Positions 14,372 through 25,539 of a stretch of 64,000 bases of DNA are shown here, piece by piece. The DNA is from Pseudomonadota bacterium (GTDB lineage: Bacteria; Pseudomonadota; Gammaproteobacteria; Burkholderiales; Rhodocyclaceae). The notes beneath the pieces were generated by a model, which made no database searches, was not told the DNA's origin, and saw only the letters and a program-made list of their open reading frames with translations. A program made the position numbers and the translations under genes. Location: positions 1 to 64,000 of the forward strand of contig JAKOZI010000134.1 of assembly GCA_029780075.1 (NCBI GenBank), given 5' to 3'. Position 1 is the first letter of the stretch; each line of letters opens with the position of its first letter.

Positions 14372-14695
14372 TCAGCGCTGCAGGTACTTGAACTTGCCCG
14401 GCTTGTTATTCCATTCGTCGGCGTCTGCCAGGGGTTCCGTGCGCTCGACGATGACCGGCCATGTCCTAGCCAATTCGGCATTGAGCGCGATGAACTGACG
14501 CTGCGCCTCGGGCACATCGTCTTCGGCAAAAATGGCTTCTGCCGGACATTCCGGAACGCACAAGGTGCAATCGATGCACTCCTCCGGGTCGATCACCAGG
14601 AAGTTCGGACCCTCGTGGAAACAGTCGACGGGACAAACATCAACGCAGTCCGTGAATTTGCATTTGATACAGTTCTCAGTAACAACGTAAGTCAT
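14372..14695 (-). CDS. fdxA: Ferredoxin, 7Fe type
   Basis: [56 protein letters not shown]. Confidence 0.96.
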   Translation of the reverse strand: MTYVVTENCIKCKFTDCVDVCPVDCFHEGPNFLVIDPEECIDCTLCVPECPAEAIFAEDDVPEAQRQFIALNAELARTWPVIVERTEPLADADEWNNKPGKFKYLQR

Positions 14696-14879
14696 CGTCG
14701 CGCTTCTACAGATTCAGACGGCAAAGACTATAACGTATTTGGAGCCAACGAGACAGACCTACGCCTTCCCTTGGGAGGATTTTTTCGCTAGCATTGCAGG
14801 GCTGGCTACAGGCGCGGCTAGTTCCGCTCTACCCCAACGCCCGCTACGCATCCCATCCCAGATCCCGCAAGAGGTTTTA

Positions 14880-15206
14880 ATGAGCGAACACATCCACCAC
14901 GTTACGGACAACAGCTTCGGCACCGAGGTACTACAATCGGAGGAACCTGTTCTCGTTGATTACTGGGCCGAATGGTGCGGTCCGTGCAAGATGATTGCAC
15001 CACTCCTGGACGATGTTGCCAACGACTATGCGGGCCGCCTCAAAGTAGTCAAGCTGAACATCGACGACAATCAAAGGACACCCGCCAATTATGGCATCCG
15101 TGGCATCCCGACGCTGATGCTGTTCAAGAACGGCAACGTTGAAGCAACGAAGGTTGGCGCCCTTTCAAGATCGCAACTGATTACCTTCATTGACAGTAAC
15201 CTCTAA
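14880..15206 (+). CDS. trxA: Thioredoxin
   Basis: 108 aa; [24 protein letters not shown]. Confidence 0.97.
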   Translation: MSEHIHHVTDNSFGTEVLQSEEPVLVDYWAEWCGPCKMIAPLLDDVANDYAGRLKVVKLNIDDNQRTPANYGIRGIPTLMLFKNGNVEATKVGALSRSQLITFIDSNL

Positions 15207-15402
15207 AGTCGATACCCTCTCAGTCTGGAGGTTCGCTGGGTGCAACATCTGACCCACAGCAACTGACGAGCCCGCACAGAACCTTCAGGCGTCCTCCCCC
15301 TTTAGCATTACCTGCCGGCCCCACGGCACTCCGCTTGGCACGCGTTGCACATTTGCGACGACGCGCTCCGCGTTTGCTTCTTCCCCTCTTCGTCTTCAGC
15401 AC

Positions 15403-16659
15403 ATGCACTTATCCGAACTCAAGGCACTCCATGTCAGCCAGCTTCTCGACATGGCCATTACCAACAACGTCGAGGGCGCAAACCGATTGCGCAAGCACGA
15501 ACTGATCTTCGCGCTGCTCAAGAATCAGGCCAGAAAAGGCGAGACCATTTTCGGCGACGGTACGCTGGAAACGCTCTCCGATGGTTTCGGTTTCCTGCGC
15601 TCGCCGGATACCTCGTATCTGGCCAGCACCGACGACATCTACGTCAGTCCGAGCCAGATCAGGCGCTTCAACCTGCATACCGGAGACACGATCGAAGGTG
15701 AAATCCGTACGCCGAAGGACGGAGAACGCTATTTCGCCCTGGTCAAGGTCGACAAGATCAATGGCGAAGTGCCCGAGGCGTCGAAGAACAAGATTCTCTT
15801 CGAGAACCTGACGCCCCTGCACCCCGCCGAGCACCTGAAGCTCGAACGAGACGTCCGTGGCGAAGAGAACATTACCAGTCGAATCATTGACATCATCGCG
15901 CCAATCGGCAAAGGCCAGCGCGGTCTGCTGGTGGCCAGCCCGAAAAGCGGCAAGACGGTGATGATGCAACACATTGCGCACGCGATCACGACCAACCACC
16001 CGGACGTCACCGTGATTGTCCTGCTGATCGACGAGCGCCCCGAGGAAGTGACCGAGATGACACGCTCGGTCCGCGGCGAAGTCGTCGCATCAACCTTCGA
16101 CGAACCGGCAACACGCCATGTGCAAGTGGCGGAGATGGTCATCGAAAAGGCCAAGCGGCTGATTGAGCACAAGCGCGATGTCGTTATCCTGCTTGACTCG
16201 ATCACTCGCCTGGCACGCGCCTACAACACCGTCCAACCGGCATCAGGCAAGGTGCTCACCGGTGGCGTCGACGCCAATGCACTGCAGAAACCAAAACGCT
16301 TCTTTGGCGCTGCGCGCAACATCGAAGAAGGTGGCTCGCTGACCATCATCGCCACAGCACTGATTGACACCGGCAGCCGTATGGACGACGTCATTTACGA
16401 AGAATTCAAGGGCACCGGCAACATGGAGATCCACCTCGACCGTCGCATGGCCGAGAAGCGCGTCTACCCGGCAATCAACGTCAACCGCTCGGGCACCCGC
16501 CGCGAAGAGCTGTTGCTCAAGCCGGATGTCCTGCAAAAGATGTGGATTCTGCGTAAGTTGCTGTACAACATGGATGATCTGGAAGCGATGGAGTTTCTGC
16601 TGGACAAGATCAAGGCCACCAAGAACAACGCGGAGTTCTTTGATTCCATGCGCCGCTGA
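15403..16659 (+). CDS. rho: Transcription termination factor Rho
   Basis: [18 protein letters not shown]...[24 protein letters not shown]...[12 protein letters not shown]. Confidence 0.98.
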   Translation: MHLSELKALHVSQLLDMAITNNVEGANRLRKHELIFALLKNQARKGETIFGDGTLETLSDGFGFLRSPDTSYLASTDDIYVSPSQIRRFNLHTGDTIEGEIRTPKDGERYFALVKVDKINGEVPEASKNKILFENLTPLHPAEHLKLERDVRGEENITSRIIDIIAPIGKGQRGLLVASPKSGKTVMMQHIAHAITTNHPDVTVIVLLIDERPEEVTEMTRSVRGEVVASTFDEPATRHVQVAEMVIEKAKRLIEHKRDVVILLDSITRLARAYNTVQPASGKVLTGGVDANALQKPKRFFGAARNIEEGGSLTIIATALIDTGSRMDDVIYEEFKGTGNMEIHLDRRMAEKRVYPAINVNRSGTRREELLLKPDVLQKMWILRKLLYNMDDLEAMEFLLDKIKATKNNAEFFDSMRR

Positions 16660-16857
16660 ACACGTCCGCAAACAATGCGGTTGTCGGACCGCCAATCCCG
16701 TACAGCGGTTCCGGGATGTTCCAGAATGCGAAGCTTTTGACATCGGAATTGCAGAGCAGCCGCAAATCGTCGATAATTATTGTTTTTATTGCCTAGCGTG
16801 TCGGTCCTTGCCCCCTTGGGCTCGACCGACTGGTCCAACATACAGGAAAAGCACCAG

Positions 16858-17073
16858 ATGAAAGCCAACATCCATCCTGCATACAACGAAATCGCGGTGA
16901 CCTGCTCCTGCGGCAACACCTTCACGACCCGATCGACGATGAAGAAGGCGCTGCATGTCGAAGTGTGCGCTGCCTGCCATCCGTTCTACACCGGCAAACA
17001 GAAGATCATTGATACGGCTGGCCGTGTCGAGAAGTTCAATCAGAAGTACGGTGCGATGCGCAAGCCGGCCTAG
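16858..17073 (+). CDS. rpmE: 50S ribosomal protein L31, Cys-containing (zinc) type
   Basis: [65 protein letters not shown]. Confidence 0.96.
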   Translation: MKANIHPAYNEIAVTCSCGNTFTTRSTMKKALHVEVCAACHPFYTGKQKIIDTAGRVEKFNQKYGAMRKPA

Positions 17074-17095
17074 GACAGAATCGAGTCGTCGACAG

Positions 17096-17121
17096 AAAAG
17101 GCAGCTCACGGCTGCCTTTTT
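17096..17121 (+). terminator. Rho-independent terminator after rpmE
   Basis: AAAAGGCAGC-TCACG-GCTGCCTTTTT hairpin with U-tract. Confidence 0.88.
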
Positions 17122-17158
17122 CATTTCCGTCGACGGGCCAGTTCAGCAGCAAGTTCAA

Positions 17159-18823
17159 GTGTCCCTTCAAGCAGAACGTCCCCGCCAAAGGGGGATTCCA
17201 CTGCCGCCCAGCGGCTGGACCCTGGCGGTGTTGCTCGTCCTTTATATTTTTACTGGTCTGATCGGCCACGACCCGTGGAAGAACGACGACGCGATCACCA
17301 TCGGCGTGGTCCATGATCTGGTCTCCAACGGCAACTGGCTGACACCCAGCCTGGCAGGTAACCCCTACCCCGACGCACCCCTCTACTACTGGGTGGCGGC
17401 GGCCAGTGGTCACCTGTTGTCCTGGCTCTTGCCCCTGCATGAGGCAGCGCGTCTGGCCAGCGGTGTATTCACACTCCTCGCCCTGGGCTGCACGCTCCTT
17501 GCCGCGCGCGAATTGCATGACCGCGAACTGGCTCCTGCGGCTCCGCTGCTGCTGGCCGGCAGCATTGGTTTCCTGTTCCATGCGCACGAGGCGCAGCCGA
17601 TGTTGGCAACCTTGACGGCACACACGGCCGCCTACTGGGGGCTGACACAGATCGACAGGCGCCCCCTGCGAGGCGCTTGCTGGTTCGGGTCGGCACTGGG
17701 ACTGGGGTTCCTTGCCAACGGCCTGGCGCCGATGCTGCCGCTGTTGCCGGTGGCAGCCTTTGTGGTCTGGCGATCACAGCACCGCCAGCGCTCGGCACTG
17801 CTGCTGCTGGGTTCGCTGCTGCTGAGTTGCATGCTTGCAGGAGCATGGCTGGCGGCATTGTTCGCGACCTCTCCCGAGTACCTCTCAGCATTCTGGCAAG
17901 GCGAGTTGACCCAACTCGGCGGCAGCGTTCAACCACTGCTCAGCCTGCAACGCCTGTTACTGATGTTGCCCTGGTACGCCTGGCCAGCCCTGCCACTCGC
18001 CGGCTGGACACTGTGGGCGAAACGCCGCCAGTTGATGACCACTCCGCTGGCTTTGCCGATGTTCGCTTTCCTGGTGGCACTACTGGTGGTCAGTGTCTGG
18101 CTGGGAGCACGCAGTGCCCCGGCACTGCTGTTGCTGCCACCGCTGGTGCTGCTTGCCGTTCCTGGCGTCACCTCACTACGCCGCGGTGCCGCAAACGCTT
18201 TTGACTGGTTCGGGATGATTACCTTCAGTTTCTTTGCCGCGCTCACCTGGATTGCCTGGTGCGCGATGGTATTTGGCTGGCCGGCAAGGCTTGCCAGGCA
18301 GGCCGTTCGCCTGGCGCCAGGTTTCGTTGGTCACTTCAACGTTTTCGCTGCCGGCCTTGCCCTGCTGGCGACGCTGGTCTGGTGCTGGATGATCGTCACC
18401 AGTCCCCGCTCACCGATGCGCGGCATCATGCACTGGATGAGCGGCCTGACGCTGCTGTGGCTCCTGATTGCGACGCTGTGGATGCCGTGGATCGACTACG
18501 GAAAGACCTACCGTCAGGTATCGGGCTCCCTGTCAAAGTCACTTCCTGAAAGACGCGAATGCATCGCCAGTGCCAACCTCGCCGATTCTCTTCTCGCCTC
18601 TCTGGACTATTTCGACGATATCCGCACATTGCCGGCAAAATCGGTCGCCGGCAAGAGGTGTGACTTGCTGCTGGTGCATGGCTCAGCCAAAGACGGCAAC
18701 ATCTCGGTGGCTGGCGGCTGGCGCCAAATCTGGGAAGGGGGCCGTCCAGCCGAGCGCCGTGATGCCGAAAAACTGCACCTCTACAGACGGGAGGAGGGAA
18801 AAAAGGGGCCATTGGGTAAGTGA
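17159..18823 (+). CDS. Glycosyltransferase family 39/83-like (ArnT/PMT-type) membrane protein
   Basis: Many TM segments; IGHDPWKNDDAITIGVVHDLVSNGNWLTPSLAGNPYPDAPLYYWVAA; GTG start proposed at 17159. Confidence 0.78.
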   Translation: MSLQAERPRQRGIPLPPSGWTLAVLLVLYIFTGLIGHDPWKNDDAITIGVVHDLVSNGNWLTPSLAGNPYPDAPLYYWVAAASGHLLSWLLPLHEAARLASGVFTLLALGCTLLAARELHDRELAPAAPLLLAGSIGFLFHAHEAQPMLATLTAHTAAYWGLTQIDRRPLRGACWFGSALGLGFLANGLAPMLPLLPVAAFVVWRSQHRQRSALLLLGSLLLSCMLAGAWLAALFATSPEYLSAFWQGELTQLGGSVQPLLSLQRLLLMLPWYAWPALPLAGWTLWAKRRQLMTTPLALPMFAFLVALLVVSVWLGARSAPALLLLPPLVLLAVPGVTSLRRGAANAFDWFGMITFSFFAALTWIAWCAMVFGWPARLARQAVRLAPGFVGHFNVFAAGLALLATLVWCWMIVTSPRSPMRGIMHWMSGLTLLWLLIATLWMPWIDYGKTYRQVSGSLSKSLPERRECIASANLADSLLASLDYFDDIRTLPAKSVAGKRCDLLLVHGSAKDGNISVAGGWRQIWEGGRPAERRDAEKLHLYRREEGKKGPLGK

Positions 18824-18857
18824 CCTACGCGCAACGCAAGTCGCCGCTGTCAACGCC

Positions 18858-19412
18858 TCAAAGCCTGATGAAGTGCTCGCGGTAGTATTTCAACTCGGCA
18901 ATCGACTCGCGAATATCCGCCAGCGCCGTGTGGTCGGACTTCTTGACAAAGCCTTTTGCCACCTCGGGTTGCCAGCGGCGGCAGAGTTCCTTCAGGGTGC
19001 TGACGTCGAGGTTTCGATAGTGAAACCAGGCCTCAAGCTGCGGCATGTACTTGACCATGAAGCGACGATCCTGCCCGATCGAATTGCCGCACATTGGGCT
19101 GGCCGCCTGGGGCACCAGGCCCTGCAGGAAACTCAGGGCGGCCCTTTCGACCGCGGCTTCGTCGAGTACCGAGGTCCGGACCCGTTCGATCAACCCGGAG
19201 CGGGCATGCGTCTTTCGATTCCAGTCGTCCATCGCGTCGAGGCGAGCCTCATCCTGATGTACCACCCAGGCCGGCGATTCGGCGATGGTCACCAGCTGAC
19301 TGTCGGTCACAATCATCGCAAGTTCAATGATGCGGTCGCGTTCAGGTTCCAGACCGGTCATTTCCATGTCCAGCCAAACGAGGTGATTGGCAACCTGTGT
19401 CATATAATCCAC
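18858..19412 (-). CDS. orn: Oligoribonuclease
   Basis: [32 protein letters not shown]...[22 protein letters not shown]; DEDDh exonuclease. Confidence 0.97.
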   Translation of the reverse strand: MDYMTQVANHLVWLDMEMTGLEPERDRIIELAMIVTDSQLVTIAESPAWVVHQDEARLDAMDDWNRKTHARSGLIERVRTSVLDEAAVERAALSFLQGLVPQAASPMCGNSIGQDRRFMVKYMPQLEAWFHYRNLDVSTLKELCRRWQPEVAKGFVKKSDHTALADIRESIAELKYYREHFIRL

Positions 19413-19446
19413 CTGAACTGTAAAAGCCCTATTGTGTCACAGGCCC

Positions 19447-20763
19447 ATGCCGAATACTTTCTCACTGCTGTTTCTTGTCGCCTTGCTGTTGATGAGTGTC
19501 TTGCGTCTATGGCTCGCGCAGCGTCAGATTTCTCATGTACGCGCGCATCGGGAGGCGGTACCCGAGAGCTTCTCTGGACATATCGCACTTGGCGCCCATC
19601 AGAAAGCCGCTGACTATGCCGTGGCACGTGCCCGTTTCGGCAGAGTCGGTCTCGCCATCGATGTCGCCGTTCTTCTCGGCCTCACATTCGGCGGCGGCCT
19701 GCAGGCACTGCATGACTTCTGGTCGCATCGCCTCGATGGTCTCCCTTACGGGGTCGCACTCGTATTCAGCGTGATCGCGCTTTCTGCCGTCGTCGATCTG
19801 CCGCTCACGCTCTATCACCAGTTTGTGATCGAAGAAAAGTTCGGTTTCAACCGCATGCGCCTCACGCTCTTCCTCGTCGACCTCGTCAAACACGCTACCC
19901 TGGGCATCGTCATCGGTACTCCGGTGCTGCTTGCCGTCCTCTGGCTGATGGAGAGCATGGGTGAGCTGTGGTGGCTCTACGTGTGGCTGTTCTGGTGCGG
20001 CTTCAATCTGCTGCTCCTGTTCATCTACCCGACCTGGATCGCACCCTTGTTCAACAAGTTCGCGCCACTCGAAGACGACGCTCTCAGAACGCGCGTCGAA
20101 GCCCTGCTCGCACGCTGCGGCTTCACCACTTCCGGCCTTTTCGTGATGGATGGCTCGAAGCGATCGGGCCACGGCAACGCCTATTTCACTGGTTTCGGCA
20201 AGACCAAGCGCATCGTCTTCTTCGACACGCTGCTCGGCCGCCTGCAAGCCGTCGAGGTCGAAGCCGTACTCGCGCACGAACTTGGGCACTTCAGGCACCG
20301 GCACATTGTCAAGCGGATCGGCATGCTGTTTGTCATGTCGCTGCTTTTTCTCGCCATTCTCGGTCAACTGATCAGTGCCGACTGGTTCTTCAATGGCCTG
20401 GGGCTTGATGCCAGGAATACGGCGCTGGGACTGGTGCTATTTTTCCTCGCCGGACCGGTTTTCGCTTTCTTCCTGACCCCGCTAATGAGCCTGTTGTCCC
20501 GCCGCGACGAGTTTGAAGCCGACAGCTATGCGGCCGGGCATGCCTCGGCAGGCAACCTGGTGAGCGCACTCGTGAAACTGTATGAAGATAATGCTGCCAC
20601 CTTGACACCCGACCCGCTACACTCGCTGTTCTACGATTCACATCCCCCGGCGGCCCTGCGCATTGCCCGCCTGCAGGACGCCCAAGCCCCGAACAGGAGG
20701 AATTGCCGCCATGACCACGCAGCAACAACTCGCGCTAGAGCGCTGCCGCCCGTTGCGGGGTAG
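19447..20763 (+). CDS. M48-family (Ste24-like) zinc metalloendopeptidase
   Basis: Multi-TM; HExxH in VEAVLAHELGHFRHRHIVKR; later DEFEADSYA. Confidence 0.92.
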   Translation: MPNTFSLLFLVALLLMSVLRLWLAQRQISHVRAHREAVPESFSGHIALGAHQKAADYAVARARFGRVGLAIDVAVLLGLTFGGGLQALHDFWSHRLDGLPYGVALVFSVIALSAVVDLPLTLYHQFVIEEKFGFNRMRLTLFLVDLVKHATLGIVIGTPVLLAVLWLMESMGELWWLYVWLFWCGFNLLLLFIYPTWIAPLFNKFAPLEDDALRTRVEALLARCGFTTSGLFVMDGSKRSGHGNAYFTGFGKTKRIVFFDTLLGRLQAVEVEAVLAHELGHFRHRHIVKRIGMLFVMSLLFLAILGQLISADWFFNGLGLDARNTALGLVLFFLAGPVFAFFLTPLMSLLSRRDEFEADSYAAGHASAGNLVSALVKLYEDNAATLTPDPLHSLFYDSHPPAALRIARLQDAQAPNRRNCRHDHAATTRARALPPVAG

Positions 20764-21052
20764 CGAGCACCTGCTTGATCTCGTACAGTGTGCTGCCTTG
20801 CTGGCTGGCCTGCCGGGCTGGCAACTGGTCGGCGAGACCGTACTGCAGAAGGAGTTCACCTTTGCCAGCTATGCAGCGACCTTGTTGTTCGTTAATGCGG
20901 TGGCTGGCCTGGCGGAACGTGAGAATCATCACCCCGACCTCGCAGTCGGTTACGGCCGCGTCACGGTGAGTTACAGCACCCACGATGTTGGTGGCCTGTC
21001 CCGCAATGACTTCGTCTGCGCGGCCAAGATCGAGGCGCTTACCCAGTTTTGA
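20711..21052 (+). CDS. 4a-hydroxytetrahydrobiopterin dehydratase (PCD/DCoH family)
   Basis: FTFASYAATLLFVNAVAGLAERENHHPDLAVGYGRVTVSYSTHDVGGLSRND. Confidence 0.92.
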   Translation: MTTQQQLALERCRPLRGSEHLLDLVQCAALLAGLPGWQLVGETVLQKEFTFASYAATLLFVNAVAGLAERENHHPDLAVGYGRVTVSYSTHDVGGLSRNDFVCAAKIEALTQF

Positions 21053-21915
21053 GACTCGCTGGCACCGTCGTCGCCGCCTACGGACGGCAGTACCGGATCG
21101 AGTTGGCCGACGGCACGACGCTGCTCTGCGTCCCGCGCGGCAAGAAGAGCGAACTGGTCTGTGGCGATCAGGTCAGCGTGCTGCGGACGAGCGCAGACCA
21201 GGGCGTGATCAGTTCGCTGGAGTTGCGCAGGAGCCTGCTGTATCGCTCGGATCACTTCAAAGAGAAGTTGATCGCCGCGAATGTGACACAAGTGATCATC
21301 GTCGCCGCCACCGAACCCGCGTTTTCTGATGAATTGATCACCCGCTGCATCGTCGCCGCCGAAAGTCAGGATATCAAGGTGCTGATCGTGCTCAACAAGT
21401 GCGACCTCCTTGAAAAGGTAGCGGTGGCAACGGCAACACTGACGCCGTTCCAGGCACTGGGTTACCGAGTGCTTCCGCTTTGCGCGCGCAATAATGGCGC
21501 CAGCCTGCTGCCTTATCTCGCTGGCCATACCAGCCTGTTGATCGGCCAGTCCGGAATGGGCAAGTCAACGCTGACCAATGCCCTCGTACCCAACGCCTGC
21601 GCGCCAACCCGTGAGATATCGCAGGCCCTCAACGCCGGCAAACAGACCACGACGCATGCCAGCCTCTATCGCCCCGGCGCCAGTTCGGCGCTCATCGACT
21701 CGCCCGGACTGACCGAATTCGGCCTGCGGCATCTGTCGGTGGAGGAAATCTCGCAGGCCTTCGTCGAATTGCGGCCACTGCTTGGCCAGTGCCGCTTCCG
21801 CGACTGCCGACACGACCGCGAACCCGACTGCAGCATTCTTGCCGCAGTCCGGCACGGTGACATCGACCTGCGCCGCTATGCGGCCTACCGCTCACTCTGT
21901 GCCGAAATCGGCTAA
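21049..21915 (+). CDS. rsgA: Ribosome small subunit-dependent GTPase A
   Basis: VLNKCDLLE, GQSGMGKSTLTNALVP, DSPGLTEFGL circularly permuted GTPase; Zn motif CRFRDCRHDREPDC. Confidence 0.95.
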   Translation: MRLAGTVVAAYGRQYRIELADGTTLLCVPRGKKSELVCGDQVSVLRTSADQGVISSLELRRSLLYRSDHFKEKLIAANVTQVIIVAATEPAFSDELITRCIVAAESQDIKVLIVLNKCDLLEKVAVATATLTPFQALGYRVLPLCARNNGASLLPYLAGHTSLLIGQSGMGKSTLTNALVPNACAPTREISQALNAGKQTTTHASLYRPGASSALIDSPGLTEFGLRHLSVEEISQAFVELRPLLGQCRFRDCRHDREPDCSILAAVRHGDIDLRRYAAYRSLCAEIG

Positions 21916-21933
21916 TACCAAAGGAGCCTTCGC

Positions 21934-22212
21934 ATGAGCGACATCATCATCCGCCGCCAGCACGGCAAGAGCCTTGCCGAGGCGCGCGCCTCGGCCGAGC
22001 ACATGGCCGCCGAACTGAAGGAAGAATTCGATCTCGACTACGCCTGGAACGGCAACGTCATGCGTTTCAAGCGGCCTGGGGTCGCCGGAGAATTGTCGGT
22101 AAACGATCAGACGGTGGCTCTCAACATCCGTCTCGGATTACTGCTCTTCGCCCTCAAGCCGGCAATAGAGCGCGAGATCCACAGGTTCTTCGACGAGAAC
22201 TTCCCAGGCTGA
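21934..22212 (+). CDS. Polyhydroxyalkanoic acid system (PHA_gran_rgn) family protein
   Basis: MSDIIIRRQHGKSLAEARASAEHMAAELKEEFDLDYAWNGNVMRFKRPGVAGELSV. Confidence 0.85.
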   Translation: MSDIIIRRQHGKSLAEARASAEHMAAELKEEFDLDYAWNGNVMRFKRPGVAGELSVNDQTVALNIRLGLLLFALKPAIEREIHRFFDENFPG

Positions 22213-22245
22213 GAAAACCTCTGCACGGCGCCGGTCGCCCCGGTT

Positions 22246-22506
22246 TCATTTCTCTTGCAACTTCTCGATCAAGCTGACGTACTGCTGCATCGCATCGGCA
22301 GCGCCCGTGCCCTTGAGCGCGGCCCAGGCATCGTACTTGGCACGCCCCACGAGATCAGTGAACCCGGGGCGCCGACCCTCGACATCGCCCTCACTGGCCT
22401 GTTTGTACAGCGCGTAGAGCTTCAGCAACACGGTATTGTCCGGTCGCTCGGGCAGACTCTTGGAATTCACAACGGCAGCATCGAACCGGGCTTGCAAGTC
22501 ACTCAC
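22246..22506 (-). CDS. Acyl-CoA-binding protein
   Basis: 86 aa; LPERPDNTVLLKLYALYKQASEGDVEGRRPGFTDLVGRAKYDAWAALKG is the ACBP signature. Confidence 0.92.
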   Translation of the reverse strand: MSDLQARFDAAVVNSKSLPERPDNTVLLKLYALYKQASEGDVEGRRPGFTDLVGRAKYDAWAALKGTGAADAMQQYVSLIEKLQEK

Positions 22507-22583
22507 GGGAAATCCTCCGCAGGATGATCTGTTGAAATGACTTGCTATTATATGGGCTTGCCATTTTCTCCGGGAGCGCGCGG

Positions 22584-24077
22584 ATGACGCAACGCGAAAG
22601 AATTTCCCATGTCGACACCGCCTGGCTGCGCATGGACCGACCCGAGAACCTGATGCAGATCCTGGGGGTCATGATCTTCGAGGGCCGCATCAACGCCGAG
22701 CGCTTCAAACGCACTGTCGCGCAACGGATGCTGCGTTACCGCCGCTTCCGGCAGATTGCGAGGGAGGACGCCGACGGCACCTGGTGGGTCGATGACCCCG
22801 ACTTCGACATCGATGCGCACGTGCGCCATTCCTCGCTCCCGGCACCCCACGGCACGCACGAACTGCAGAAGTTCGTCGCCGAAATGGCCAGTAGCCCGTT
22901 GAACCCGGCCCGCCCCCGCTGGGAATTCAACCTCGTCGACACCGCCCGGGGAAATTCGGCACTGGTCGTTCGCATCCACCACGCGATTGCGGACGGCATC
23001 GCACTGCTTGGGGTCATCCACTCACTGACCGATGCCGCCGCCAACGCTCCCGAGCATGGCGGCCCGGAGGCAGCGTCTGAGGAACCGCATGACGATGACG
23101 CCGGCGACGTGCCGGAAGGCGACGCCTTCTGGCGGACCCTCCTCGATCCACTCACGGACGTTGCACTGGCGTCGATCCACCTGGGTGGCCATCTGTGGGG
23201 ACAGTTTCTCGGGCTCCGTAATGACCCGGCAGGCATACGCAACTACGCTCGCGTCGCGGCAGCGATCGCCCAGGAAGTCGGCAAGCTGGCCCTGCTGCCC
23301 AACGACAGTCCAACACGCTTCAAGGGAAAGCCGGGAACGGTCAAACGCGTCGCCTGGTCGGAACCCATCGCCTTGCCGGACATCAAGGCCGTCGGCAAGG
23401 TCCTCGGCTGTTCGGTCAACGATACCCTGCTGGCGGCGGTAGCCGGCGCCTTGCGCGGCTACCTGTTGGCGAGAGGCGATCCAGTGGTAAGCACCGCCGC
23501 CATCCGCGCCATGGTCCCCGTCAATCTGCGAGCAGCGAGCGATGTCGATGAACTCGGCAACCGCTTTGGCCTGGTCGCCCTCGAACTGCCGATCGGTATC
23601 GACAATCCGCTGGCCCGGCTGTACGCCACGCGTGCCAGGATGGCGGTGTTGAAGAGTTCCTACCAGGCGATGCTGACCTTCGCCCTGCTCGGTGCAGCCG
23701 GCACCGCCCCGAAGTTCGTTCAGGACCAGATCCTCAAACTGCTGACCAGCAAGACGACGGCGGTGATGACCAACGTACCCGGCGCGCAACAACCCCGCTA
23801 TTTCGCCGGCAGCAGGATCGACCAGCAAATGGTCTGGGTACCGCAGGCCGGCGACATCGGCATGGGCGTCAGCATCCTCTCCTACAATGGCCGAGTACAA
23901 TTCGGACTGATCACCGACAAGGACAGGGTCGACGACCCCGAGCAGATCGTGGGCCGCTTCGCCGAAGAGTTCGAGAAGCTCTTGTGGCTGCTCCTGCTGG
24001 AACCCTGGGATCGCCTGGGGGACCCGGCGGCCGTCGAGGAAGACCTCTCGCGCCTGATCAATACGGCCGCCGAATAG
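22584..24077 (+). CDS. Wax ester synthase/diacylglycerol O-acyltransferase (WS/DGAT family)
   Basis: HHxxxDG active-site motif in LVVRIHHAIADGIALLGV; ISHVDTAWLRMDRPENLMQI; VMTNVPGAQQPRYFAG. Confidence 0.93.
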   Translation: MTQRERISHVDTAWLRMDRPENLMQILGVMIFEGRINAERFKRTVAQRMLRYRRFRQIAREDADGTWWVDDPDFDIDAHVRHSSLPAPHGTHELQKFVAEMASSPLNPARPRWEFNLVDTARGNSALVVRIHHAIADGIALLGVIHSLTDAAANAPEHGGPEAASEEPHDDDAGDVPEGDAFWRTLLDPLTDVALASIHLGGHLWGQFLGLRNDPAGIRNYARVAAAIAQEVGKLALLPNDSPTRFKGKPGTVKRVAWSEPIALPDIKAVGKVLGCSVNDTLLAAVAGALRGYLLARGDPVVSTAAIRAMVPVNLRAASDVDELGNRFGLVALELPIGIDNPLARLYATRARMAVLKSSYQAMLTFALLGAAGTAPKFVQDQILKLLTSKTTAVMTNVPGAQQPRYFAGSRIDQQMVWVPQAGDIGMGVSILSYNGRVQFGLITDKDRVDDPEQIVGRFAEEFEKLLWLLLLEPWDRLGDPAAVEEDLSRLINTAAE

Positions 24078-24099
24078 GGGTCGGTAGCGCAGGCGCCGT

Positions 24100-24873
24100 T
24101 CAGTCTGCCACTTCGGCCTTGGCTGCCTCGACGTCGAGACGCTCCATGGCATCCATCGGCTGGCATTCCGCGGCTTCCTGGTAGAGTCGCTCGGCATCCT
24201 TCATGCCGGCCTTGCCGAACATCATTACCAGGGCATTGGCATACTCGATGCGGGTGATCGCGGAATCCGGGTTGAGTTTGAGAGCGGCCTCAAGCAAGGC
24301 CTTGCCGGCGTCTTTTTTGACCCCGTAAGTGATGCCGCCAACCAGCGCCCCGACCTTGTCGATCACCTCGGCGTGATACGCGCCCAGCGCGATATGCGCG
24401 TCGGCGTGTCTGGGCTCGAGCTCCAGCGCCCGCGTCAGGCTGTGTTTGATCTTCCCACCCAGACCTTGTGCGAGCGCCTTGACCACCGAGATGCTCTGGC
24501 TGTAACGACCGAGAGCAAAGGCATGCAGATACCAGGCGTTGACCACCTTGGGCGATTTCTGCTGCTGCTCCTCACAGCGTTGCGCGACCTCCATCAGCAG
24601 ATGGCGCTTGCGCTCGTCGTCAGTCTCGAGGTAACTGGCATAGATCGTGGCTGCCTTGTTGGCGGCGATGTAGCCGGCGAGACCACAAGCCAGACCGGCC
24701 TCGACCGCCTCGCCGAAGTCACCCGCATGGTAACTCCGCCAGGCGTCCTGGACCCTGGGATCGTCAGGAAACGGCTCGCAGTCGCCACGGTGCAGACGAC
24801 CCCAATTCTCCTGTAGCGCCGCACCGGCATAGTTGTAGTTCTGGTCCGGGTAGGGAAAGGTTTTCCAAGTCAT
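24100..24873 (-). CDS. Tetratricopeptide-like repeat protein
   Basis: LTRALELEPRHADAHIALGAYHAEV...LLEAALKLNPDSAITRIEYANALVMMFG. Confidence 0.75.
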   Translation of the reverse strand: MTWKTFPYPDQNYNYAGAALQENWGRLHRGDCEPFPDDPRVQDAWRSYHAGDFGEAVEAGLACGLAGYIAANKAATIYASYLETDDERKRHLLMEVAQRCEEQQQKSPKVVNAWYLHAFALGRYSQSISVVKALAQGLGGKIKHSLTRALELEPRHADAHIALGAYHAEVIDKVGALVGGITYGVKKDAGKALLEAALKLNPDSAITRIEYANALVMMFGKAGMKDAERLYQEAAECQPMDAMERLDVEAAKAEVAD

Positions 24874-24891
24874 GCTTTTCCTCCATATGGG

Positions 24892-25539
24892 TTACACTTT
24901 GAGGTACTCATGCGACAATTTTTCGAGCAACCCTTTCGATTCGCCAAACAGATACGGCGCGATCATCGCCATCACCTGATACACGCCGCGGCCGATGCGC
25001 CCACTTTCGACCTTGCCGCGCGGATCACAAGCGTATTCGAAGGACAGCCAGTAGGTTGCGATCACCGTCATGTTCGTCGCCAGTGCGCGCAGTTCCTCAG
25101 GGCCTGCGCGCATCGCATCAGCGAACACCAGACTTTCGCACAAGGTCGTCGCCGTACGCACCTTGTGCGCCAGGATCTGCTTGAAATGAATCTCCAATAC
25201 CCGATTGCGTGTCAGCAGATCATTCAGGTCGCGGTAAAAAAAACGATACTTCCAGATCTGTTCGAACAGCAGGTGCAGAAAAAGCCAGATGTCTTCGACA
25301 TCGGCTGACCGCCGCGTCGGTACCGCGAGGATGTCCTCGATCTCCCGCTCGAAGTCGGAGAAAATCGACTCCAGGATCTCGTCCTTGTTGTGAAAGTGGT
25401 AATAGAGGTTGCCGGGGCTGATGTCCATTTCGTCGGCGATGACCGTGGTCGTCACGTTCGGCTCACCAAAATCGTTGAACAGGCGCAGGCTGGTTTCCAG
25501 AATACGTTCTCGCGTTCGCCGCTTCGGTTTCTTTTCCAT
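24892..25539 (-). CDS. TetR/AcrR-family transcriptional regulator
   Basis: RRTRERILETSLRLFNDFGEPNVTTTVIADEMDISPGNLYYHFHNKDEILESIF. Confidence 0.93.
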   Translation of the reverse strand: MEKKPKRRTRERILETSLRLFNDFGEPNVTTTVIADEMDISPGNLYYHFHNKDEILESIFSDFEREIEDILAVPTRRSADVEDIWLFLHLLFEQIWKYRFFYRDLNDLLTRNRVLEIHFKQILAHKVRTATTLCESLVFADAMRAGPEELRALATNMTVIATYWLSFEYACDPRGKVESGRIGRGVYQVMAMIAPYLFGESKGLLEKLSHEYLKV

